The notes beneath the pieces were generated by a model. The model was not told the origin of the DNA. It did not search any database and worked only from the letters and a program-made list of their open reading frames with translations. Below, in pieces: positions 6,066 through 12,278 of a DNA stretch of 12,278 nucleotides; positions within the stretch are counted from its first letter, which is position 1, and each line of letters opens with the position of its first letter. A program made the translations under genes and the position numbers. Origin of the DNA: Bacteroidales bacterium (GTDB taxonomy: Bacteria; Bacteroidota; Bacteroidia; Bacteroidales; NBLH01); contig JAKIUH010000085.1 of the NCBI GenBank assembly GCA_021647685.1, positions 1 through 12,278 of the forward strand, given 5' to 3'.

Positions 6066-7259
6066 ATGGAAAAATTATTTAATAATTCAATCAAGAAAAT
6101 TGAACATACGAAGCTTGATTTTAAACGTTTTCTGATGAAAAGAATAAATTGGAAGAGGCGTTTGATCGGCATAAAAGGAGCAAGAGGAACCGGTAAAACA
6201 ACCCTGCTTTTGCAATATATAAAAGAAAATTTTGGATTATCGGACGAAGCCTTGTATGTAAGTTTAGACAATATATATTTTTCTGAATATAAGCTAATTG
6301 ATTTGGCGGATACATTTGTAAAATTTGGGGGGAAATATTTATTTTTAGATGAAGTTCATAAATATCCCAATTGGTCAAGAGAAATTAAAAATATTTACGA
6401 TGATTATCCCGAACTTAAAATCGTCTTTACAGGCTCATCTATTCTTGAAATTGATAAAAGCGAGGCTGATTTAAGCAGACGAGCAGTAATTTACCAACTT
6501 CCGGTTTTGTCGCTCAGAGAATACGTTTCAATAAAATACGGCATACGGCACAATGCATATTCGCTTGCCGAAATTCTTGAAAATCATAAAGAAATTGCTC
6601 GAGAAATAAACAAAACCATTAAGCCGGTAAAAGTATTTAATGATTATTCAAAAATTGGTGCATATCCTTTTTTTACCGAAGCAGAATTAGAATACGAAAG
6701 TCATTTGCAAAGAATAATTAATCTTATTTTAGAAACCGACCTTCCTGCTTTCAATTCAATTGATTACAGTTCAATTATGAATCTTAAAAAGTTGCTTCTG
6801 GTTATTAGCGAAAGTGTTCCTTTTAAGCCCAATATCAGCAAATTAAGTGTAAAAATAGGTGTTACCCGAGATACTTTAATAAAATATTTGGCATATTTAG
6901 AAAAAGCACATTTAATTCTGTTGCTTCGCAGTAATACAAAGGGAATTAGTAAAATGGCAAAGCCCGAAAAAATATTTCTTAATAACAGCAACTTGCTTTT
7001 TGCCTTACAAGCCCAAGGTGCAAATGCCGGAACAGTGAGGGAAACGTTTTTTTTTAATCAACTATCTGTTTTTCATAAAGTTGAGCATCCAGCAAAAGCC
7101 GATTTTATTATTGATAATACACATACTTTTGAAATTGGCGGGAAAAATAAAACTCAAAAACAAATTGCCCACATTCCAAATTCTTATTTAGTTTCAGACG
7201 ACATAGAATATGGTTTTAAGAATAAAATACCGCTTTGGCTGTTTGGATTTTTGTATTGA
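6066..7259 (+). CDS. AAA-type ATPase of the DUF4143-associated family
   Basis: The 397-residue cytoplasmic protein has an AAA core: Walker A GARGTGKTT (38-46), Walker B YLFLDEVHKYPNW (91-103, with D95 and E96), sensor-1-like FTGSS (121-125) and a conserved DLSRR (135-139) followed by YQLPVLSLREY (143-153). This order and these phrases are typical of the large bacterial and archaeal family whose C-terminal half is DUF4143. Here the C-terminal region includes a helical part with TRDTLIKYLAYLEKAHLILLL and ends with ADFIIDNTHTFEIGGKNKTQKQI, which resembles a PD-(D/E)XK-like fold (D, then E-x-G-G-K); that resemblance is inference. The biological role of the family is not settled. It is a single-gene unit with its own promoter; the neighbours give no clue. 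These genes are common and mobile in Bacteroidota. Confidence 0.9.
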   Translation: MEKLFNNSIKKIEHTKLDFKRFLMKRINWKRRLIGIKGARGTGKTTLLLQYIKENFGLSDEALYVSLDNIYFSEYKLIDLADTFVKFGGKYLFLDEVHKYPNWSREIKNIYDDYPELKIVFTGSSILEIDKSEADLSRRAVIYQLPVLSLREYVSIKYGIRHNAYSLAEILENHKEIAREINKTIKPVKVFNDYSKIGAYPFFTEAELEYESHLQRIINLILETDLPAFNSIDYSSIMNLKKLLLVISESVPFKPNISKLSVKIGVTRDTLIKYLAYLEKAHLILLLRSNTKGISKMAKPEKIFLNNSNLLFALQAQGANAGTVRETFFFNQLSVFHKVEHPAKADFIIDNTHTFEIGGKNKTQKQIAHIPNSYLVSDDIEYGFKNKIPLWLFGFLY

Positions 7260-7347
7260 TTAGCATCAAGCATACTGTTTTCAAAGACACGAAATGTATT
7301 CTGTCCGGTTTAAAAGATACTAACGGCTTAACTTTTTTAGATTTATT

Positions 7348-7387
7348 CTATACGTTTTGAAATCTTTTAGACGTTCAAAAGTTTTAA
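7348..7387. repeat. Dispersed 40-bp palindromic repeat, copy 1
   Basis: CTATACGTTTTGAA (7348-7361) and TTCAAAAGTTTTAA (7374-7387) are imperfect inverted arms around a 12-nt centre. Each arm matches the copy at 10404-10443 at 13 of 14 positions, and the spacing is identical. It lies between the ATPase stop and structured element B. Confidence 0.65.
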
Positions 7388-7435
7388 GGTGTGAAGATTA
7401 AAATCTCACAGCCTTGAAGAGCTGTGGTACGGGTA

Positions 7436-7586
7436 TGCGGCAGGGGGTGAAGCGGATAGCCCGCAAAAGCCGAGCCGCTTGCAAAACACGGCAAAAAAGA
7501 GCGGCGGACACAGAGCTCCTTTTTTGCCGATGTTTTGCCGGCTCCGGCTTTGAGGACTATAAGCGAAACACCCGTCCGCCGCCCAA
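7436..7586 (+). ncRNA. Structured GC-rich element, copy B (candidate ncRNA or RNA-structured repeat)
   Basis: The element opens with TGCGGCAGGGGGTGAA (7436-7451), identical to copy A at 15 of 16 positions. It then folds as three stacked helices: an outer helix of 12 pairs with a one-base bulge (AAAGCCGAGCCG with CGGCTCCGGCTTT), a middle helix GCAAAACA/TGTTTTGC, and an inner helix CGGCAAAAAA/TTTTTTGCCG. The apex again carries GAGC...GCTCC. The 3' block is GGACTATAAG (7554-7563), then CACCCG, and the element ends in GCCGCCCAA. Helix order, apical motif and total length (151 against 148 nt) match copy A while stem sequences differ. A 61-codon frame crosses it (7414-7599), but its Arg/Lys-rich product simply reflects the GC-rich repeat. 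The TATATTTG promoter of the next gene lies about 75 nt downstream, so the element seems to be outside that gene's leader. Confidence 0.62.
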
Positions 7587-7661
7587 AAAACCTGCCTAAA
7601 TACTTATCTGAAATATTTTTCTAAACATAGTTTATTTAAAAATTTTATGCATAAAAAAATG

Positions 7662-7669
7662 TATATTTG
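7662..7669 (+). promoter_or_regulatory. TAnnTTTG -7 box for the COG2403 GTPase gene
   Basis: TATATTTG fits the Bacteroidota -7 consensus and would start transcription near 7676, about 22 nt before the ATG at 7698. No clear TTTG lies at the expected upstream distance. Confidence 0.5.
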
Positions 7670-7697
7670 TACATAATGAACTTTAAACCCAATTATT

Positions 7698-9038
7698 ATG
7701 AAGAGAAAAAACGTTATTATCATCGGTGCTGCAGGTAGAGATTTTCATAATTTCAATACCTATTTTCGCGATAACGAATTGTTTAATGTAGTAGCATTTA
7801 CCGCTGCTCAAATTCCTGATATTGATGGCAGAAAGTATCCTGCCGAACTTGCCGGCGATTTATATCCTGAGGGAATTCCAATTTATGCGGAAGAAGATTT
7901 GCCGGAATTGATTAAAAAACATAAAATAAATAATTGTATTTTTTCGTACAGCGATGTGCCCTACCAAAGGGTAATGGCAATGAGTGCCGTTGTGAATGCT
8001 GCCGGCGCCAATTTTGTATTGCTGGGACCGGATTCAACCATGATAAAAAGCAACAAGCCGGTTATTGCCGTAGTAGCAACACGAACCGGCTGCGGAAAAA
8101 GTCAAACATCGCGTAAAGTAATTGAATACCTCATGGCAAAAGGCTTGAAAGTAGTAGCCATTCGTCATCCTATGCCTTACGGCGATTTAGCCGCTCAAAA
8201 AGTACAACGCTTTGCCGAAGTTTCCGATTTGGCTAAACATAAATGCACCATTGAGGAAATGGAAGAATATGAACCTCATGTTGTACGCGGAAATGTTATT
8301 TATGCCGGCGTTGATTACGAAGCCATTTTGCGCGAAGCGGAAAACGACCCCGATGGTTGCGATGTAATTCTTTGGGATGGAGGAAATAATGATTTTTCGT
8401 TTTATAAACCCGATTTAACCATTACTGTTGCCGACCCGCACCGTCCGGGACATGAACTGGCTTATTATCCGGGTGAAGTTAATTTACGACTTGCCGATGC
8501 CATTGTGATTAATAAAATGGATTCTGCATCGCCCGAAGGCATACAAACGGTTCGCGAGAGTATTGCCAAAGTAAACCCCAATGCTTTGGTTATTGACGGT
8601 GCATCGCCCATTAAAGTGGATAAACCTGAAATTATCAGAGGCAAACGTGTTTTGGTTGTAGAAGACGGACCTACCTTAACGCATGGAGAAATGAAAATTG
8701 GAGCCGGTACGGTTGCCGCTCGAAAATTTGGTGCTGCCGAAATTATTGACCCGCGTGAATATGCCGTTGGTAAATTGGCTGAAACCTACAAAATTTATCC
8801 GAATATTGGTGCTTTATTGCCGGCAATGGGTTATAGCGAACAGCAACTTAAAGATCTTGAATCGACCATTAATAAAACAGATTGCGATGCCGTGGTTATT
8901 GGTACTCCTATTGACTTAAACCGTATTGTAAAAATTAATAAACCCAATACCCGTGTATATTATGATTTGCAAGAAATTGGCGAGCCTAATTTAGACCGGA
9001 TATTAAGTGATTTTGTGAAAAAGCAGGGCTTGGAATAA
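7698..9038 (+). CDS. COG2403-type predicted GTPase (often labelled cyclic 2,3-diphosphoglycerate synthase-like)
   Basis: The 446-residue cytoplasmic protein starts with a Rossmann-like strand and loop (NVIIIGAAGRDFHNFN, 5-20), followed by a P-loop NTPase domain. Visible motifs are Walker A ATRTGCGKS (127-135), Walker B DVILWDGGNND (222-232) and a guanine-specificity NKMD (272-275). The two-domain layout and the phrases VVATRTGCGKSQTSR and VADPHRPGHE fit COG2403, which databases often name cyclic 2,3-diphosphoglycerate synthase after the methanogen enzyme. I regard that function as unproven in a bacterium of this kind; the Walker and NKMD motifs support only nucleotide binding. It is a single-gene transcription unit with a TATATTTG promoter box and a strong terminator. 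Codon use is somewhat more GC-rich than its neighbours, as often in well-expressed genes. Confidence 0.88.
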   Translation: MKRKNVIIIGAAGRDFHNFNTYFRDNELFNVVAFTAAQIPDIDGRKYPAELAGDLYPEGIPIYAEEDLPELIKKHKINNCIFSYSDVPYQRVMAMSAVVNAAGANFVLLGPDSTMIKSNKPVIAVVATRTGCGKSQTSRKVIEYLMAKGLKVVAIRHPMPYGDLAAQKVQRFAEVSDLAKHKCTIEEMEEYEPHVVRGNVIYAGVDYEAILREAENDPDGCDVILWDGGNNDFSFYKPDLTITVADPHRPGHELAYYPGEVNLRLADAIVINKMDSASPEGIQTVRESIAKVNPNALVIDGASPIKVDKPEIIRGKRVLVVEDGPTLTHGEMKIGAGTVAARKFGAAEIIDPREYAVGKLAETYKIYPNIGALLPAMGYSEQQLKDLESTINKTDCDAVVIGTPIDLNRIVKINKPNTRVYYDLQEIGEPNLDRILSDFVKKQGLE

Positions 9039-9055
9039 AATAAGTATTGGTAATG

Positions 9056-9092
9056 AAGTGTCTGTCCTATTTTAGCCGACAGGCACTTTTTT
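9056..9092 (+). terminator. Rho-independent terminator of the GTPase gene
   Basis: AAGTGTCTGTC (9056-9066) pairs with GACAGGCACTT (9078-9088) through 11 pairs including one G-U, with an 11-nt loop, and six Ts follow (9087-9092). It begins 17 nt after the stop codon. Confidence 0.88.
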
Positions 9093-9161
9093 ATTGCTGT
9101 GAGCTGAATAAATTTCTGAAAATTTTATTACTTTGGCTGAAAATTAATCATTTTAATAAAA

Positions 9162-10328
9162 ATGCGCACAAAATATCTTTTTTTTCTAATTCTTATAATT
9201 TTCCCAATCGGGGCAAATGCCCAAAAGCTTTCACCTCAAGCTCAGATTAGCTTGATAACTTGTGCACCCGGCGAAGAATTGTATTCGGTATTCGGGCACA
9301 ATGCTGTTCGGGTAAAAGATCCGGCACACCGGATTGATTGGGTATATAACTACGGTACCTTTGATTTTGACGAACCCGGATTTTATGTGAAATTTGTCCG
9401 AGGAAAACTTAATTACATGCTTTCGGTTGGCTATTTTAGAAATTTTATTTATTCATACCAAAGGCAAAACCGAAGTGTAAATGAGCAAATTTTGAATTTG
9501 ACAGTTGAACAAAAGCAAAAACTGTTTGACTTCTTGCAATACAATGCGCGTCCTGAAAATAAATTTTATAAGTACGATTTCTTTTTTGATAATTGTGCTA
9601 CCCGTGTACGGGATGTTTTAGAAAATGAATTGGGAAAAGATTTACATTTTAATCCGGATTATAAAGACAGTTTATCGTTTAGAGATTTGCTAATGCCTTA
9701 TTTACAGGAACATTATTGGTCACGATTTGGGATTAATTTAATTCTTGGAGCCGTAATTGATCGCAAAGCTACTTTTAGAGAAACTATGTTTTTACCGGAT
9801 TATTTGGAAAAAGCAGCAGCCGGTGCCACCATAAAAATAAACGGTAAATTAATTCCTTTTGTAAAACACAGTCAAAAACTTTTTGTACAAACAGAAAATG
9901 ATACGACAACTGCTTTTATTTTACGTCCATCAACCCTGTTTTGGACATTGTTTCTTACAGCATTAATTTTGTTCTACTTTGAATATAAAAAGCAGAAAAT
10001 ATATAAAATCTTTGATTTTATATTCTTTTTTATCATTGGAATTGTAGGGATAATCTTATTTTTAGTGTGGACAGCAACCGACCATACAGCCGTTGTTCAA
10101 AACTGGAATCTTTTATGGGCTTTGCCTCCCCATTTTTTTATTGCATTTTTATTATTAATGAAAAAGAAACCGGCATTTTTGAAATATTATTTTTTAATAA
10201 CAGGTAGCTTGGCAATTTTAATTTTTCCCTTTTGGTGGCTGATTCCCCAAGTATTGGATTATGCCATTATACCTTTACTGTTGATTATTGCTTTAAGATC
10301 GTACAGGTACGTAACGCAGTCTTTATAA
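9162..10328 (+). CDS. DUF4105 (Lnb N-terminal periplasmic domain) inner-membrane protein
   Basis: The 388-residue protein has a signal peptide (about 1-20, ending GANA|Q), an N-terminal periplasmic DUF4105 domain (about 25-215) and a hydrophobic C-terminal part with about five membrane segments (near 258-274, 283-303, 320-333, 343-362, 364-380). Family phrases are SLITCAPGEELYSVFGHNAVRV (start of the domain), YNYGTFDFDEPGFYVKFVRGKLNY, FFDNCATRVRD and, between membrane segments, TDHTAVVQNWNLLWALP. H46 in FGH and C145 in NCAT are conserved-looking and could be the His and Cys of a permuted NlpC/P60-like active site; that is inference. The domain name comes from the N-terminal part of a lacto-N-biosidase, but most members, like this one, lack the glycosidase part. 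The ATG at 9162 is chosen because the signal peptide begins there. Function is unknown. Confidence 0.87.
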   Translation: MRTKYLFFLILIIFPIGANAQKLSPQAQISLITCAPGEELYSVFGHNAVRVKDPAHRIDWVYNYGTFDFDEPGFYVKFVRGKLNYMLSVGYFRNFIYSYQRQNRSVNEQILNLTVEQKQKLFDFLQYNARPENKFYKYDFFFDNCATRVRDVLENELGKDLHFNPDYKDSLSFRDLLMPYLQEHYWSRFGINLILGAVIDRKATFRETMFLPDYLEKAAAGATIKINGKLIPFVKHSQKLFVQTENDTTTAFILRPSTLFWTLFLTALILFYFEYKKQKIYKIFDFIFFFIIGIVGIILFLVWTATDHTAVVQNWNLLWALPPHFFIAFLLLMKKKPAFLKYYFLITGSLAILIFPFWWLIPQVLDYAIIPLLLIIALRSYRYVTQSL

Positions 10329-10403
10329 AATGCTGCCGGCTATATTTAAGAGGAAAGCATTTTGAATATGGTAAGGTTAAATAGATATAGATTTTTCATT
10401 TTT

Positions 10404-10443
10404 CTAAACGTTTTGAAACTCGTTGGGCATTCAAAAGTTTTAG
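10404..10443. repeat. Dispersed 40-bp palindromic repeat, copy 2
   Basis: CTAAACGTTTTGAA (10404-10417) and TTCAAAAGTTTTAG (10430-10443) pair at 12 of 14 positions around a 12-nt centre. It sits between the converging DUF4105 and L31 genes. No other terminator follows the DUF4105 gene, so the hairpin may help end or stabilise that transcript. Confidence 0.65.
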
Positions 10444-10512
10444 AAAATTCAAATCGTATGTTGGGACATTTGAAGGTTTTTCAATATATTAACTGAGGAA
10501 ACAAAGTAAAAC

Positions 10513-10538
10513 AAAAAAGCCCCGAAAAATCGAGGCTT
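10513..10538 (-). terminator. Rho-independent terminator of the L31 gene
   Basis: On the minus strand AAGCCTCG and CGGGGCTT form an 8-bp stem (one U-G pair) with a 6-nt loop, and a run of Ts follows (plus-strand A-run 10513-10518). It begins 24 nt after the L31 stop codon. Confidence 0.88.
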
Positions 10539-10562
10539 AAATATCTTACGGAAAAATATAAA

Positions 10563-10826
10563 TTATTTTTTCTTATTCTCCATGTGCTTTTTATAGCGAT
10601 TCATAAACTTATCAACACGTCCTGCAGTATCCACAAGTTTCATTTTACCTGTATAAAAAGGATGTGAGGTATTTGAAATCTCTAATTTTACCAAAGGATA
10701 AGTTACACCATCAATTTCAATGGTATCTTTTGTTTTTGCAGTTGATTTTGTTATAAAAGTATGCTCGTTTGACATATCTTTAAAAACAACCAATCTGTAT
10801 TCTTCCGGATGTATGCCTTTTTTCAT
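10563..10826 (-). CDS. rpmE2: Ribosomal protein L31, type B (bL31)
   Basis: The 87-residue protein matches type B L31: MKKGIHPEEYRLVVFKD at the start, then STSHPFYTGK-like NTSHPFYTGKMKLVDTAGRVDKFMNRYKKH near the end, and a Lys-rich tail. It joins the 50S subunit at the interface with the 30S. The CxxC zinc site of type A L31 is absent, as expected for the zinc-free paralogue; in many bacteria type B replaces type A under zinc shortage, but Bacteroidota often carry only type B, so zinc control should not be assumed. It is a one-gene unit with a near-perfect promoter upstream and a terminator downstream. Confidence 0.96.
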   Translation of the reverse strand: MKKGIHPEEYRLVVFKDMSNEHTFITKSTAKTKDTIEIDGVTYPLVKLEISNTSHPFYTGKMKLVDTAGRVDKFMNRYKKHMENKKK

Positions 10827-10874
10827 TGCTGTATATTTTATATTATTCGCTTAAATTCTTTAAATTTCGGCTTG

Positions 10875-10905
10875 CAAAAATAGAGATTAATATCCGAAAG
10901 ACAAA
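10875..10905 (-). promoter_or_regulatory. Bacteroidota-type promoter of the L31 gene
   Basis: On the minus strand TTTG (10905-10902), a 19-nt spacer and TATTTTTG (10882-10875) match the Bacteroidota consensus exactly in element and spacing. Transcription would start near 10868, leaving a leader of about 40 nt. Confidence 0.75.
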
Positions 10906-11249
10906 AATATTTATTGAAAAATTTTAAAATTAATGAATTTTATTCCAATAAACTTTCTTTTTCAAGTTTTACAATAAATGGTTTAGCCAAATAACAATTT
11001 GATAAACCAATTTCCTATGCATGCATATAAAATACTGAAAATGAGTTAATTTACTGATTATTAACCATAAGGATAAATAGAAGTAATTTATAAACATTCT
11101 AAATAATTGAATGCCAAATTTTGTATTTAAAAAATTTTATATTTGCACGCTAAACAGTGGTTTTAGTCACTAAATAAATCTGAGGTCTGATTTTTTTTTT
11201 GAATTATCCGGCTTCATATACAATTTTTAATTTCAAATTTCCATACAGA
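10906..11249. other. Divergent intergenic region between the L31 and etfB genes
   Basis: About 340 nt, AT-rich. It holds the etfB -7 box (11138-11145), a short inverted pair GTTAAT/ATTAAC (11045-11050 with 11060-11065) and a run of ten Ts at 11191-11200 in the etfB leader. No RNA gene or riboswitch fold is recognisable. Confidence 0.4.
11138..11145 (+). promoter_or_regulatory. TAnnTTTG -7 box for the etfBA operon
   Basis: TATATTTG suits the Bacteroidota -7 consensus and predicts a start near 11152, giving an etfB leader of about 100 nt. The nearest upstream TTTG (11120-11123) is only 14 nt away, which is too close, so the -33 element is uncertain. Confidence 0.45.
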
Positions 11250-12125
11250 ATGAACGGATTTAAAATAATTGTGCTTGCCAAACAAGTTCCTGATACACGA
11301 AATGTTGGGAAAGACGCTATGAAAGAAGACGGCACGGTAAACCGGGCGGCTTTACCTGCCATTTTTAATCCCGAAGACTTAAATGCTTTAGAATTGGCAT
11401 TACAGGTAAAAGATAAATATCCTGATTCAGAAGTAATCATTTTAACGATGGGACCACCGCGTGCAGCCGATATTATACGCGAAGCAATTTACCGCGGTGC
11501 CGACAAAGGCTACTTAATTACCGACAGGCGTTTTGCCGGTTCGGATACATTGGCTACCTCTTATGCAATATCACAAGCAGTAAAAAAAATAGGTGATTTT
11601 GATTTAATTTTTGCCGGTCGCCAAGCAATTGATGGTGATACTGCACAGGTAGGACCCCAGGCTGCCGAAAAAATAGGAATACCACAAATTACTTATGCAG
11701 AAGAGCTTGTATCCGTTGAAAAAGGGAAAATCATGATTAAGCGCCGTTTAGAAAATGGTGTTGAAACAGTTGCTGCTCCAATGCCTGTGCTTATTACAGT
11801 ACACGGCTCGGCACCCGATTGCCGTCCGCGTCATGCAAAACGCTTAATGAAGTACAAATATGCACTCACCAAAACAGAAATGCAAAATGCTGACGATTTC
11901 AGTAAAGAACTGGTTGAGAAACGACCGTATTTATTAATTGAAGAATGGAGTGTTGACGATATCCAAGCAGATGTAAAATGGCTTGGTCTATCAGGCTCAC
12001 CAACAAAAGTTAAAAAAGTGGAAAATATTGTTTTGGCAGCAAAAGAAGCCAAGCAAATTGATACTTCAGACGAGCAGTTGGAAGAATTTATTAAAGAATT
12101 GATTGAAAACCATACAATAGGATAA
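11250..12125 (+). CDS. etfB: Electron transfer flavoprotein, beta subunit
   Basis: EtfB pairs with EtfA to form a soluble FAD-binding heterodimer that carries electrons between acyl-CoA dehydrogenases or similar enzymes and the respiratory chain or ferredoxin. The 291 residues from ATG 11250 begin MNGFKIIVLAKQVPDTRNV, the usual EtfB start. Family motifs follow: FNPEDLNALELALQVKD, IIREAIYRGADKGYLITD, LIFAGRQAIDGDTAQVGPQ and KRRLENGVETVAAPMPVLITV, near the EtfB signature. The frame continues upstream to a TTG at 11199, but those 17 residues are not family-like, so the ATG is preferred. The etfA start lies 56 nt downstream, so the two form an operon. Whether this is a simple or a bifurcating ETF cannot be judged from the visible part. 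Confidence 0.95.
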   Translation: MNGFKIIVLAKQVPDTRNVGKDAMKEDGTVNRAALPAIFNPEDLNALELALQVKDKYPDSEVIILTMGPPRAADIIREAIYRGADKGYLITDRRFAGSDTLATSYAISQAVKKIGDFDLIFAGRQAIDGDTAQVGPQAAEKIGIPQITYAEELVSVEKGKIMIKRRLENGVETVAAPMPVLITVHGSAPDCRPRHAKRLMKYKYALTKTEMQNADDFSKELVEKRPYLLIEEWSVDDIQADVKWLGLSGSPTKVKKVENIVLAAKEAKQIDTSDEQLEEFIKELIENHTIG

Positions 12126-12181
12126 TAAGACCTTTGGTTAATAAGTGATATCAAAGAGTCTCAAATAAAACACAAAAAAAA

Positions 12182-12278
12182 ATGAGAAACGTTTTTGTAT
12201 ATTGTGAAATAGAGGACAATACAGTTGCAGATGTAAGTTTGGAATTACTTACCAAAGGTAAAGACCTTGCAAACCAAT
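12182..12278 (+). CDS. etfA: Electron transfer flavoprotein, alpha subunit, N-terminal fragment (cut by window edge)
   Basis: From the ATG at 12182 the frame stays open to the window end and reads MRNVFVYCEIEDNTVADVSL followed by ELLTKGKDLANQ, a typical EtfA start (strand VFVYCEI, then the helix with SLELLTKGKDLA). Only 32 codons are visible; the FAD-binding C-terminal domain lies outside. Its position directly after etfB, in the same orientation, supports the call. Confidence 0.9.
   Translation, partial: MRNVFVYCEIEDNTVADVSLELLTKGKDLANQ

Noticed and set aside
7414..7599. Open frame of 61 codons encoding an Arg/Lys-rich peptide
   Set aside because: It lies over structured element B. The equivalent element at 1442-1589 has no matching frame, and the composition reflects the GC-rich stems.
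9047..9250. Open frame of 67 codons after the GTPase gene
   Set aside because: It runs through a clear terminator hairpin and overlaps the signal peptide region of the DUF4105 gene in another frame.
10563..10826. Zinc-regulated L31 switch
   Set aside because: The protein is type B without CxxC, but no Zur-like operator is recognisable and many Bacteroidota have only this type.
11199..11249. TTG-initiated extension of etfB
   Set aside because: The 17 extra residues precede the conserved EtfB start, begin at a T-run, and have a good ATG just downstream.
11831..12154. Antisense open frame of 107 codons over the end of etfB
   Set aside because: It is a shadow of a well-supported gene, with no recognisable protein features.

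Overview
The window looks like chromosomal DNA from a low-GC member of the Bacteroidota, probably near Bacteroidales. Several signs agree on this. Genes are AT-rich and lack strong Shine-Dalgarno sequences. Promoter-like boxes match the Bacteroidota type (TTTG, a spacer of about 19 nt, then TAnnTTTG). One enzyme ends in a type IX secretion (T9SS) sorting domain. A DUF4105 membrane protein and an adjacent etfB-etfA pair also fit. No rRNA, tRNA, CRISPR array or complete transposase gene is visible.

Left part (1-4873, + strand): a probable copper-handling cluster. It starts with the C-terminal barrel of a TonB-dependent receptor cut by the window edge. Next come a small lipoprotein with a strikingly Met/His-rich second half, a T9SS-secreted multicopper oxidase with all four copper motifs, and an exported heavy-metal-associated (HMA) protein with a CxxC site and a Cys/His/Lys tail. 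Together they suggest metal handling outside the cytoplasm: outer membrane, surface-tethered or periplasmic Met-rich protein, secreted oxidase, exported metal-binding protein. That the metal is copper is inferred from the oxidase and the ligand-rich proteins.

Middle (4874-7697): a 240-bp MITE-like element with 14-bp inverted ends and a 6-bp target duplication sits between the HMA gene and what was probably its terminator. Next are a minus-strand acyl-carrier-protein phosphodiesterase (acpH) and a stand-alone AAA ATPase of the DUF4143-associated type.

Right part (7698-12278): a COG2403-type predicted GTPase with a clear terminator, a DUF4105 inner-membrane protein, a minus-strand type B ribosomal protein L31 with its own promoter and terminator, then etfB and the start of etfA (electron transfer flavoprotein).

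The most interesting non-coding signal is a GC-rich structured element present twice, at 1442-1589 (minus) and 7436-7586 (plus). The two copies share conserved 5' and 3' blocks and an apical motif. The connecting helices differ in sequence but keep their pairing, which is what a structured RNA predicts. A second dispersed family of about 40-bp imperfect palindromes with a constant 12-nt centre occurs two, perhaps three, times between genes.
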